Shown piece by piece: positions 1 through 6,576 of a stretch of 9,406 nucleotides of DNA. Under the pieces are notes generated by a model that saw nothing but the letters and a program-made list of their open reading frames with translations, made no database searches and was not told the origin of the DNA. Positions within the stretch are counted from its first letter, which is position 1; each line of letters opens with the position of its first letter. Source of the DNA: an uncultured Verrucomicrobiota bacterium (lineage in GTDB: Bacteria > Verrucomicrobiota > Verrucomicrobiia > Limisphaerales > UBA1096); NCBI GenBank assembly GCA_913045395.1, contig CAJWPV010000029.1:1-9406 (forward strand), written 5' to 3'. Position numbers and translations under genes: made by a program.

Positions 1-635
1 ATGCCGCGCGTCTCCTCGGTCAATGGCATGTGAACCGTGATGAAGTCGGCGGTCCCGTAAATATCGTCCAAGCCGGCCAGTTCCACCTGTAGCATCTTAG
101 CCCGGGACGGCGTGATGTACGGGTCGAAGGCCAATACGCGCATACCGAACGCCACCGCGCGCCGGGCTACCTCTCCGCCGATGCGCCCCATGCCCATTAC
201 GCCGAGTGTCTTGCCGTAAAGCTCGACACCCTTGAAAGCCTTTCGGTTCCACTCGCCGGCCATCATCGAGCCGTGTGCCTGCGGGATGTTTCGCGCGAGC
301 GCCGTCATCATTGAGAAGGTCAGTTCGCAGGTGGCGATCGTGTTGCCGCCTGGAGTGTTCATTACGATTACACCGCTTTGGGTGGCGGCCTCAATGTCGA
401 TGTTATCCACGCCGACGCCGGCGCGACCGACGATCTTCATTTCCGGGGCGGCCTCGAGTACGGCCTTGGTGACCTTGGTCTCCGAGCGGATTGCCATGGC
501 CGAGACGTCGCTGACGATCGGCAGTAGTTCCTTCTCCGTGTGGCGGTGATCGAGGACGATCGTTTTCAGATCATCCTGTTGTTTTAGGAAGTCGATCCCG
601 CTTTGGGAAATGGGGTCGCAGACAAGTACTTTCAT
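1..635 (-). CDS. serA: D-3-phosphoglycerate dehydrogenase, N-terminal 211 residues (cut by left window edge)
   Basis: Catalyses NAD-dependent oxidation of 3-phosphoglycerate to 3-phosphohydroxypyruvate, the first step of serine synthesis in the cytoplasm. The reading frame is open from an ATG at 635 to the window edge. Visible are the start MKVLVCDPIS, the family signature VGRAGVGVDNID at about residues 69-80, and the Rossmann fingerprint GxGxxG at G148, G150 and G153, followed by an acidic NAD-ribose ligand in FDPY (D171). The region TVHMPLTEETRG at about 200-211 is also typical. The catalytic Arg/Glu/His residues and any C-terminal ACT or ASB domains lie outside the window, so the SerA subtype cannot be given. 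It follows thrS by only 39 bp on the same strand and is probably co-transcribed. No Shine-Dalgarno sequence precedes the ATG. Other D-2-hydroxyacid dehydrogenases share the fold, but the RAGVGVDNID signature favours SerA. Confidence 0.94.
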   Translation of the reverse strand, partial: MKVLVCDPISQSGIDFLKQQDDLKTIVLDHRHTEKELLPIVSDVSAMAIRSETKVTKAVLEAAPEMKIVGRAGVGVDNIDIEAATQSGVIVMNTPGGNTIATCELTFSMMTALARNIPQAHGSMMAGEWNRKAFKGVELYGKTLGVMGMGRIGGEVARRAVAFGMRVLAFDPYITPSRAKMLQVELAGLDDIYGTADFITVHMPLTEETRG

Positions 636-674
636 TTTGGGGGCGCCTGTTCAACAGCGCTTGGATAAGCGTGT

Positions 675-2489
675 TCAGCCTTCACGGGTTTTGATTCTGT
701 TGAGCAAGTCTTTGATGACATCGCTCTTCGGCTTGGCCCCGAGGTCGCCTTTGCCGTGTTCGCGCACGGCGAGATTACCGGCTTCCTGCTCGCGTTGGCC
801 AATGAGCAGGATGGTGTGGACCTTGTCCGTCTCCGCGTGGCGGATTCGTGCGCCAATTTTGTCGGCCGTCGTGTCGGTGCTGACACGGACGCCGTGCTTT
901 CGCAGTTCGGCGACGACATCATTGGCATAGTCGATTTGATCGTCGCCGAACGGCAGCAACCGCACTTGGTCGGGAGCGAGCCAGAGCGGGAAATTGCCAG
1001 CATAATGCTCTATCAGGAATCCGATAAATCGCTCGTGCGTGCCAAGCGGGGCGCGATGAATGCAGAGCGGTGTTTCGGTGGTGTTGTCGCGGGTCTTGTA
1101 CTCAAGACCGAAGCGCTTGGGCACTGCGAAGTCCACCTGGTTGGTGGCAATGGTGAATTCCCGGCCGGAAATGCTGTACACTTGCACGTCGATCTTTGGG
1201 CCGTAAAAGGCGGCCTCGTCCGGGACTTCCTCGAAGTCGATACCCGACTCGATTAACACCTGCCGGACCATCTCCTCGGTCTGGTTCCACAGTTCCGGTT
1301 CCCCGACATATTTGTCTCCGAGGCGCTCGGCGCCGTGCGTGCTGAACCGCATACTGAATTTCTCAAATCCGAAAATCTTGAAATACTTCAGGTACATTTC
1401 GTTGACGGCGCGGAACTCGCCGGCGAACTGCTCCGGCGTGCAGTAGATGTGCGCGTCGTTCATCTGCATCGAGCGCACGCGCATGAGGCCCATCAGTTCG
1501 CCGGAACGCTCGTAGCGATAGCAGGTGCCGTACTCGGCCAGACGCAGAGGCAGTTCGCGGTAGCTGCGCGGCACAGCCGAAAAAATCTTGTGGTGATGCG
1601 GGCAGTTCATCGCCTTGAGGTAGATGCGATCAGTCGGCTTGTCCGGATCGTCCTCCTTGAGTTCCATCGGCGGGAACATACTTTCGGCGTAGTAGGGGAG
1701 GTGACCGGAGATCTTGTACATGTTTTCACGGGCCAGGTGGGGTGTTCGGACACGCTCGTAACCGGCCTCGAACTCGGTCTCCTTGGCCAGCTTCTCCAAT
1801 TCCTCGATTAGCACCGTGCCCTTGGGCAGCCAGAGCGGCAGGCCGGGGCCGACGTCGTCGTCGAACGCGAACAACTGCATCTCGCGGCCAATCTTGCGGT
1901 GGTCGCGCTTGCGCGCCTCCTCCTGTGCCTCAAGCCACTCGTTGAGCTGTGTTTTGTTCGGGAAGGCGGTACCGTAGATGCGTTGCAGTTGCGGGTTGTT
2001 CTCGTTGCCGCGATAGTAGGCGGCGGCCACGCGGAGCAGTTTGTACGCCTTGACGTTGCCGGTGCGCATGACATGCGGTCCAGCGCAGAGGTCGACGAAT
2101 TCAGCGTTTTGGTAGAAAGAAATCTCCTCTCCCTCGGGGATGTCAGCCAAGCGTTCGACCTTGAACGATTGGCCGCGTTCCTCGAAAAACGCCTTGGCTT
2201 CGTCGCGGGTTTTTGTAGAACGCTCAAACTTCTGGTTTTCCTTCACTACCTTTTTCATCTCGGCTTCGATGGCCTCGAAGTCCTCTGGCGAGAAGCGGTG
2301 CTCGAGGTCGAAATCGTAGTAAAAGCCCTCGGCAGTCGGCGGGCCGATATCAAGCTTGGCCTCGGGCCAAAGGCGTAGCACTGCGGTGGCGAGCACGTGG
2401 GCGCATGAGTGCCGCAACCGCTCAAGATCGCTCATCTGGTGGCGTTGCTCGAGAGTCTTGCGTTCTACATCGTGTTTGGCTGCTTCCAT
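675..2489 (-). CDS. thrS: Threonyl-tRNA synthetase lacking the TGS domain (about 604 aa)
   Basis: Charges tRNA-Thr with threonine in the cytoplasm and removes mischarged serine. From the ATG at 2489 the order is: short leader (1-18), editing domain with HxxxH (H27, H31) and the second pair C135/H139 in DLCAGPH, then the class II catalytic core. The core shows the zinc ligands C296 (in MNCPHHH), H347 (in NDAHIYC) and H478 (in CIHRAPLG), motif 2 around YRYERSGEL, and motif 3 around GTHERFIGFLIEHY. The anticodon-binding domain fills about the last 100 residues, with the usual QVRLLPFGDDQ start and KGDLGAK near the end. The N-terminal TGS domain of the E. coli enzyme (about 60 residues) is absent, as in some other bacterial lineages. 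A second possible start is the ATG at 2435 (586 aa), directly before the editing motif. The frame also opens to a TTG at 2588, but that extra stretch (CPPNW, CPSAS) resembles no ThrS N terminus. No clear ribosome binding site decides the start. All catalytic and editing residues are intact. infC-rpmI-rplT, often found after thrS, is not here; serA follows instead. Confidence 0.97.
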   Translation of the reverse strand: MEAAKHDVERKTLEQRHQMSDLERLRHSCAHVLATAVLRLWPEAKLDIGPPTAEGFYYDFDLEHRFSPEDFEAIEAEMKKVVKENQKFERSTKTRDEAKAFFEERGQSFKVERLADIPEGEEISFYQNAEFVDLCAGPHVMRTGNVKAYKLLRVAAAYYRGNENNPQLQRIYGTAFPNKTQLNEWLEAQEEARKRDHRKIGREMQLFAFDDDVGPGLPLWLPKGTVLIEELEKLAKETEFEAGYERVRTPHLARENMYKISGHLPYYAESMFPPMELKEDDPDKPTDRIYLKAMNCPHHHKIFSAVPRSYRELPLRLAEYGTCYRYERSGELMGLMRVRSMQMNDAHIYCTPEQFAGEFRAVNEMYLKYFKIFGFEKFSMRFSTHGAERLGDKYVGEPELWNQTEEMVRQVLIESGIDFEEVPDEAAFYGPKIDVQVYSISGREFTIATNQVDFAVPKRFGLEYKTRDNTTETPLCIHRAPLGTHERFIGFLIEHYAGNFPLWLAPDQVRLLPFGDDQIDYANDVVAELRKHGVRVSTDTTADKIGARIRHAETDKVHTILLIGQREQEAGNLAVREHGKGDLGAKPKSDVIKDLLNRIKTREG

Positions 2490-2604
2490 GTGTTGGTGTG
2501 ATGCGCTTGGGCAAGCGCTGTCCTGGTCAAGGCCGTCTGCCTGCCAGTTTGGTGGGCAGAGGTTAGAAACTTGCCGGGCAAAGGGCAATAATTAGCTCAG
2601 GGGG
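2490..2604 (-). promoter_or_regulatory. thrS upstream leader with two inverted repeats
   Basis: This is the longest gap inside the minus-strand cluster, between jag and thrS. It holds a perfect inverted repeat at 2503-2518 (GCGCTTG, 2-nt centre, CAAGCGC), ending 14 bp before the chosen thrS ATG. A second repeat at 2536-2560 (TCTGCC ... GGCAGA) has an internal CTGCC/GGCAG alternative. These could form RNA hairpins ahead of thrS and modulate its translation or separate it from jag. No T-box consensus or convincing -35/-10 pair was seen. Neither hairpin is followed by a T tract on the transcribed strand, so a strong intrinsic terminator is unlikely. If thrS starts at the TTG at 2588, part of this would be coding. 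Confidence 0.3.
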
Positions 2605-3069
2605 CTAGTTTTTGGGCCGGAGGATAATGGCCTTGTCATGGGTGCCATCCACCTCGACGCTCTGGGTTTCGATATCCGGGTCATCTTTCAGGGTGTTGTG
2701 GATGATGCGGCGGTCGTAGGAGTTCATCGGCTCGAGTTCGACGATATCGCCCCATCGGCGGACTTGTTCGGCGGCTTCCTTGGCTTTCTCAGCCAGTTTA
2801 TCCTGCTCGTCAAACCGGTATCCTCCCACGTCGATTTGCACCTTTTCCGAATTCTCGTCGTTTTGAAACAGCAAACGATTGAGGATGTACTGAAGGTCAA
2901 ACAGGGTTTGGCCCTTCCGGCCGATGAGCCGCCCCGAATCGTCGGGTGCCTGCAGATCGAGCACCTTGCTGCCGTCCTTCTCTTTTTCATCGATAGTTAC
3001 ATTATCGAAGCCGAGGTTATTCAGGATGGACTCTAGCAGCACCTTGGGATCTTGTGTGGTTGTACTCAT
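2605..3069 (-). CDS. khpB: KhpB/Jag-type RNA-binding protein, KH plus R3H domains, no Jag-N domain
   Basis: A 154-residue cytoplasmic RNA-binding protein of the Jag/KhpB/EloR family, which in Firmicutes is linked to cell elongation and division control through RNA binding. The KH domain fills about residues 8-85, with the GxxG loop as LIGRKGQTL (G50, G53) and the conserved LQYILNRLL helix after it. The R3H domain follows at about 90-150, with the R-x3-H signature at R120-H124 in YDRRIIHNTL. The protein is shorter than Firmicute Jag proteins (about 200 aa or more) because the N-terminal Jag-N domain is missing and the KH domain begins almost at the start. The ATG at 3069 is 14 bp after the yidC stop, so co-transcription with yidC is likely, as in many bacteria. 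The upstream sequence TTTCCAACCAAACC contains no Shine-Dalgarno motif. Whether the elongation role holds in this phylum is unknown. Confidence 0.93.
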   Translation of the reverse strand: MSTTTQDPKVLLESILNNLGFDNVTIDEKEKDGSKVLDLQAPDDSGRLIGRKGQTLFDLQYILNRLLFQNDENSEKVQIDVGGYRFDEQDKLAEKAKEAAEQVRRWGDIVELEPMNSYDRRIIHNTLKDDPDIETQSVEVDGTHDKAIILRPKN

Positions 3070-3083
3070 GGTTTGGTTGGAAA

Positions 3084-4904
3084 TTATTTCTTTGGCTTGG
3101 GCTTTGGTTTCGGTTTTGCTGGCTTGGCGAGTGCTGAATTGGCGCTCTTCACCGGCGCTTCCACGACGATATTCCTTGTAAGCTTGGTTTGCACAATGCT
3201 GAGCATGTTTGACAACGTCCAGTAGAGGGTCAGGCCGGCGGAAAAATTGTATAGGATCACGATGAACATGAGCGGCATGTACTTCATGATCTTTTGCTGT
3301 GTCGCGTCGGCGGTGGGGGAGACCGGGGTCATCCGCGCCTGCAACAACATGGTTACTCCCATAATCATTGGCAGCGGGTTGATTGGGAAGCCGGCGACAT
3401 AAGCGACGGTGTCAGTCTGTGACAGGTCGCAGGCCCACAGGAATTCCGCCCCGCGCAACTCAGCAGCGCTGCGTAGCATGGTGAAGAACCCGAAGAACAC
3501 CGGGAGCTGGATCAGAATTGGCAGACATCCGCCCATCGGGTTGATCTTGTGCTCGCGCATGAACTCCATAATCCGCTTGTTCATCTTCTGTGGATCATCC
3601 TTGTACTTTTCGCGTATCTCAGCCATCTGCGGCTGGTAGGCGGCCATGCGTTTCATGGAAACGGTGCTCTTCTTGGTGAGCGGCCAGAAAAGAATCTTAA
3701 TGATGATGGTAATCACGATGATGCACATTGCGTAACCCAGTCCGAAGCTGTGAATGCCATTCATGGAACGCAATAGAATCGTGGCGAAGAAGCCAAAAAA
3801 ACCGTCAAATCCCATCGTTGATTCCAGCGAGGTCTTCTTAAATGTTTGGCTGTGTGCCTTAAGGACTTGGTATTCCTTCGGCCCGGCGTAGGTGGTGAAT
3901 TGCTGAACAATGCTCTCGCCGGGTTGTAGGACTTTCGCGTCAAACTGCAGGCTGGCTAAAACCCCGGTGAGATGGACGTACTGTTCACCCTCTTCGTGGG
4001 GGTCATTCGGAAGGGGTTGGTTGGTCTTGGTTGAGTAAACCTGGCCACCGGTTGCTCCTTCCATTGGTATTGTGCACATAGTGAAAAACCGATTATGAAT
4101 GCCGACCCACTTGACTGGCTGCCCGGCCGACATGAAATAAGGACGCGCTGTCCCGGGGATGCAGCCCAACGTGCGGTTGGCAAACCAGCCCTCGTCTATG
4201 TCTTCCATGTCCTCGCCATTATGCCATTGGGCCCCCCAAACAGGATATCCCCCATCCGCTTGAAGCGGCATGGCGGTGCCCAGCATCAACTTACGCTGGT
4301 TGAGTGTAATTGGCTCACTTTTCGAATTGGCCAAAGTGATTGTGGAGTGCAGCAGGTAATTCGTGTCTGCGCTGAATTCCTTGGTGATGCGGATGCCGGC
4401 TTGGTTTGTGGACACCATCGTGACGAGGTTCCTGCCTGTGTTGATAGAGAACTCCGAGTCGTCAACGCCCACGAGCGCAAACACTGGCAAATCCACCCCA
4501 TGATTAAGTTTGATGGGTGTTGAATTAACGTCTCCGTTGTTTGTGCCCCAGAGCAAGTCAAAATTCTTACCCATGGCCACATGGGGTTCTTTAAGTTCCA
4601 CGGTTTTCAACCCCCCCTCGGAGGTGAAGATGTAGGAGGAGTCCGCCGTCTCGAGAATAGATAGTTTCGGGGAATCCAGCTTAACAGGTGGTTGAAAACC
4701 GGGGTTGAACGGTGGGTGAGTGGGCGGCGCTTGGCGAAGCGGAGCGGTAGTCGGTGGGGCGGTCTGTCCGGGGACCTGGATGGGGGCAGCGTTGGTGGGC
4801 TGTGGCTGAGCAGGAGGAGTGGGGGAGACTTTCTCCAGCAGTGCGGGCCAGGTGAACAGCAGAATCACGCAAATGGTGACAACGATGATGGCGGTGCGAT
4901 CCAT
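3084..4904 (-). CDS. yidC: Membrane protein insertase YidC (606 aa, long periplasmic-domain form)
   Basis: Inserts and folds inner-membrane proteins, alone or with SecYEG. TM1 is at about residues 4-22 (AIIVVTICVILLFTW). A proline/threonine-rich linker follows at about 27-75, then a large periplasmic beta-type domain (about 76-350). The conserved insertase core has predicted membrane segments at about 385-408, 459-478, 505-522 and 540-570. Hallmarks are WPLTKK before the cytoplasmic loop, NPMGGCLPILIQLPVFFGFF (455-474), and SAGLTLYWTLSN in the last segment. The position matching the groove arginine of E. coli (R366) is lysine here, K403 in IIIKILFWPLTKK. The C terminus ends in an alternating Lys-Pro tail rich in lysine (595-606), a plausible ribosome-contacting tail. 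The ATG at 4904 is 9 bp after the yidD stop. A run of seven G in the coding strand (4611-4617) leaves the frame intact. Confidence 0.98.
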   Translation of the reverse strand: MDRTAIIVVTICVILLFTWPALLEKVSPTPPAQPQPTNAAPIQVPGQTAPPTTAPLRQAPPTHPPFNPGFQPPVKLDSPKLSILETADSSYIFTSEGGLKTVELKEPHVAMGKNFDLLWGTNNGDVNSTPIKLNHGVDLPVFALVGVDDSEFSINTGRNLVTMVSTNQAGIRITKEFSADTNYLLHSTITLANSKSEPITLNQRKLMLGTAMPLQADGGYPVWGAQWHNGEDMEDIDEGWFANRTLGCIPGTARPYFMSAGQPVKWVGIHNRFFTMCTIPMEGATGGQVYSTKTNQPLPNDPHEEGEQYVHLTGVLASLQFDAKVLQPGESIVQQFTTYAGPKEYQVLKAHSQTFKKTSLESTMGFDGFFGFFATILLRSMNGIHSFGLGYAMCIIVITIIIKILFWPLTKKSTVSMKRMAAYQPQMAEIREKYKDDPQKMNKRIMEFMREHKINPMGGCLPILIQLPVFFGFFTMLRSAAELRGAEFLWACDLSQTDTVAYVAGFPINPLPMIMGVTMLLQARMTPVSPTADATQQKIMKYMPLMFIVILYNFSAGLTLYWTLSNMLSIVQTKLTRNIVVEAPVKSANSALAKPAKPKPKPKPKK

Positions 4905-4913
4905 AAAAAATGA

Positions 4914-5165
4914 TTAACGAGTCGGCTTGTCCGGAACGGGGTCGTGACCGCAGTCGCCCCATGGATGGCAGCGCAACAATCTTCGCAGGCCAAGCCAAGT
5001 GCCGTGAAATGCGCCATGCGTGCGCACAGCATCGAGTGTGAATTCCGAGCAGGTCGGCGTGAATCGACACGACCCATCCGGTCCGAACAGGGCGTTCTTC
5101 AACGGTGACAGTGCCAGTCTGTAAAAGCGAATCAGCAATATTAGAAAATATTGGGCGAGATTCAT
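4914..5165 (-). CDS. yidD: Membrane protein insertion efficiency factor YidD (83 aa)
   Basis: A small protein thought to help YidC-dependent membrane insertion at the inner face of the membrane. The ATG at 5165 gives MNLAQYFLILLIRFYRLALS, an amphipathic, membrane-associating N terminus. It is followed by the family signature with paired cysteines, CRFTPTCSEF (C33, C39), and the second signature RCHPWGDCGHDPVP (C66, C72). Length matches the family (about 70-90 aa). In the second signature the usual GxGGxDPVP reads GDCGHDPVP. The frame stays open upstream to 5426, but that extension runs through rnpA in another frame and is spurious. The ATG lies 1 nt after the rnpA TAG (TAG-A-ATG), which suggests translational coupling. 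yidC starts 9 bp downstream, the usual order. Confidence 0.95.
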   Translation of the reverse strand: MNLAQYFLILLIRFYRLALSPLKNALFGPDGSCRFTPTCSEFTLDAVRTHGAFHGTWLGLRRLLRCHPWGDCGHDPVPDKPTR

Positions 5166-5166
5166 T

Positions 5167-5565
5167 CTAAAGGGTGGTTGGATACACAGGCGCCGCATTC
5201 TCCGGCAGCAGCCCCGCTTTCTTGAGCAGCGACAAAAAATGACGTTCCACCGAGTAGAATGTTCTGCCGACAATGGAGCGGCGGGCGACCAGTACCAGGT
5301 CAACCGGCTGGAGTAGTTCATGTTGGTGGAGGCGAAAACATTCCCGCATGAGCCGTCGGGCGTGGTTGCGAATGTGCGCCTTACCGATACGGCGACTGGT
5401 GATGACTCCAAGACGCGATGGGTCACCTGATGGGAGGCTTTTCCAGTTGGCGAGCATGCAGCCCTTGGCCAAGCGGCACCCGCTTTCCCGGTTGGCCCGG
5501 AAATCCGCGCTGGCTTGGATTCGGCTGGATTTAGGGAAGCTCGTGAGTTGGCCGGAGGCCGTCAT
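5167..5565 (-). CDS. rnpA: Ribonuclease P protein component (132 aa)
   Basis: Protein subunit of RNase P, which binds the catalytic RNA and precursor tRNA leader for 5' maturation. The region around SRRIGKAHIRNHARRLMREC (about 57-76) is the conserved basic RNR-type helix of the family. The N-terminal half carries the LAKGCMLANW strand and the DLVLVARRS strand follows at about 89-97. Length fits the family (110-135 aa). The usual RNR is RNH here, a mild variation. The ATG at 5565 is 17 bp after the rpmH stop and the stop is 1 nt before the yidD ATG, so it sits in the classic rpmH-rnpA-yidD-yidC order. No Shine-Dalgarno motif is visible in CGCCCTTTCCGGCACAT in front of the ATG. The RNase P RNA gene is not in this window. 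Confidence 0.95.
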   Translation of the reverse strand: MTASGQLTSFPKSSRIQASADFRANRESGCRLAKGCMLANWKSLPSGDPSRLGVITSRRIGKAHIRNHARRLMRECFRLHQHELLQPVDLVLVARRSIVGRTFYSVERHFLSLLKKAGLLPENAAPVYPTTL

Positions 5566-5582
5566 ATGTGCCGGAAAGGGCG

Positions 5583-5720
5583 TCAGGCGGGGGTGAGTCG
5601 GGCGCGACCACGGGCGCGTCGGCCGGCCAGAATCTTGCGGCCTGCCTTGGTGGCCATGCGTGCGCGAAAGCCGTGTCTGCGCTTGCGTTTGATATTCGAC
5701 GGTTGGAATGTCTGCTTCAT
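5583..5720 (-). CDS. rpmH: 50S ribosomal protein L34 (45 aa)
   Basis: Small, highly basic protein of the large ribosomal subunit. The frame from the ATG at 5720 encodes [19 protein letters not shown], then [20 protein letters not shown] and ends ARLTPA, a textbook L34 with the [12 protein letters not shown] and GRKILAxRRxxGR signatures. It is the first gene of the minus-strand cluster and lies about 100 bp downstream of a strong promoter-like sequence. The nearest purine-rich stretch (GGGTGGA) is too far upstream (roughly 15 nt or more) to be an ordinary Shine-Dalgarno site. Unlike in many genomes, dnaA is not the divergent neighbour; a miaE-type gene is. Confidence 0.98.
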   Translation of the reverse strand: MKQTFQPSNIKRKRRHGFRARMATKAGRKILAGRRARGRARLTPA

Positions 5721-5975
5721 CTGAATCTAATAAAATCCACCCAATTCTTTGGAGAGATGCCGATAAATCTATAAATGCATCCCGTGGTGAATCCCTTTAC
5801 CCCTCTTTTCTCGGAAAAAGGGCAGGGAAAATAGCAGCAACGTGCCAAATGTCAAGCATCGGTATACTCAAAAACAAGCCGGGAAGAGTTTTGTAGAGAC
5901 CCAAAGCCGTGATTGTGCTGCCAAATAGCCGATTTTAGCCTAAAGTTTTCGACCTTCTCTGAAGAAGTTGAGTCG
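5721..5975. other. Divergent intergenic region between rpmH and the miaE-like gene
   Basis: This 255-bp, A+T-richer region separates the minus-strand cluster from the plus-strand genes. It contains the rpmH promoter candidate (5828-5855) and the rpmH leader (about 5721-5821). The leader has a weak hairpin at 5756-5781 (GATGC and GCATC arms) enclosing two copies of ATAAAT. On the plus strand an isolated TATACT at 5863-5868 could be a -10 box for the miaE-like gene, but no matching -35 is seen. No protein-coding frame or RNA gene was recognised. The frame of the miaE-like gene stays open back to a TTG at 5913, which I did not use. Confidence 0.6.
5828..5855 (-). promoter_or_regulatory. Candidate sigma70-type promoter for the rpmH-rnpA-yidD-yidC-jag cluster
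   Basis: On the minus strand a perfect -35 hexamer TTGACA (5855-5850) is followed after 16 bp by TATTTT (5833-5828), which matches the -10 consensus at 4 of 6 positions. Transcription would start near 5821, giving an rpmH leader of about 100 nt. This is the best promoter-like sequence in the window and it sits where the cluster needs one. Sigma70-like consensus in this phylum is assumed rather than shown. Confidence 0.6.
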
Positions 5976-6551
5976 ATGATGCTGATGTTCCGAGCCAAAC
6001 CTCCTGAATCATGGCTGCCCAAGGTAATAGCCAACCTTGGAACTGTATTGGTTGATCACGCTCATCTGGAACGAAAAGCGGCCAAATCGGCTCTCACGCT
6101 ACAGCGCTACCAGCAGCTCAGCACTCGACTGGAAGAGCTTACCTCCATCGCCATCGAGGAGTTAGAACATTTTAACTTAGTTCTTAAGTTGCTCGAAAAG
6201 AGAGAGATACCGTTTGGTCAGGCGATCTCTAGTCCGTGGCTTTCCGGGATCATGAACACCATCCGCAAGGGGCAGAATGAACAGGTCATCGACCACTTGC
6301 TTTGCGCGGCAATGATCGAGGGGCGTAGCTGCGAGAAATTCCAAATCCTCTCTGAAGCGCTCGTGTCCGTGGATGCGCCCTTGGCCAAGTTTTACGCCAG
6401 TTTGGTCGAATCAGAGGGGAACCACTACGCGGCCTACTTGCTCATGGCCAAGGAGGTTGACGAGTCTGAAACGAACCGCCGTCTCGACTTCTACCTCGAC
6501 CTCGACGCCGAACTTGTCCAGAAGCCCAACGACCTTCACATCCTCCACTGA
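5976..6551 (+). CDS. miaE: MiaE-type tRNA hydroxylase, tRNA-(ms2io6A) family, ferritin-like diiron protein (191 aa)
   Basis: MiaE hydroxylates the isopentenyl side chain of 2-methylthio-N6-isopentenyladenosine at tRNA position 37, using a non-haem diiron centre and O2. From the ATG at 5976 the protein is all-helical with the ferritin-like ligand pattern: E32 in LVDHAHLERKAA, E62-x2-H65 in EELEHFNLVL, E115 in AAMIEGRSCEKF, and E147-x2-H150 in LVESEGNHYAAYL. These four blocks also match the MiaE family (DHA.xE+KAA, EELxHF, IExRSCE+F, ESE..H). Length matches the roughly 190-200 aa members. Start choice: two ATGs at 5976 and 5979 and another at 5985 are near equal, with GAAGAAG about 9-15 nt upstream as a weak ribosome binding site; the TTG at 5913 adds residues with no family match. 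It is transcribed away from rpmH. The substrate would need MiaA and MiaB elsewhere in the genome. Activity on free i6A tRNA or another substrate cannot be excluded. Confidence 0.9.
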   Translation: MMLMFRAKPPESWLPKVIANLGTVLVDHAHLERKAAKSALTLQRYQQLSTRLEELTSIAIEELEHFNLVLKLLEKREIPFGQAISSPWLSGIMNTIRKGQNEQVIDHLLCAAMIEGRSCEKFQILSEALVSVDAPLAKFYASLVESEGNHYAAYLLMAKEVDESETNRRLDFYLDLDAELVQKPNDLHILH

Positions 6552-6576
6552 GCCTTCGGTTGGCCTAATGGACCTA

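Noticed and set aside
756..2378. Three long plus-strand open frames (about 756-1256, 1335-1811, 1899-2378) opposite thrS
   Set aside because: They mirror the codon pattern of thrS, have no recognisable domains, and thrS is fully accounted for on the other strand.
2490..2588. TTG start adding 33 residues to ThrS
   Set aside because: The added residues resemble neither TGS nor any ThrS N terminus, and ATG codons are available at 2489 and 2435.
4611..4617. Seven-base C run inside yidC, and a similar one at 7381-7387, as phase-variation tracts
   Set aside because: Both are short, in frame, and lie in genes that are intact; yidC is expected to be essential.
4914..5426. N-terminally extended version of YidD overlapping rnpA
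   Set aside because: The extension is rnpA read in another frame; the ATG at 5165 gives the family's normal length and start.
5863..5868. TATACT as the miaE promoter -10 box
   Set aside because: No -35-like hexamer at 16-18 bp upstream; kept only as a remark in the intergenic entry.
5568..5896. Small plus-strand open frames across rpmH and its leader
   Set aside because: They oppose rpmH, a certain gene, and their translations are Arg/Ala-rich antisense products without homology I recognise.
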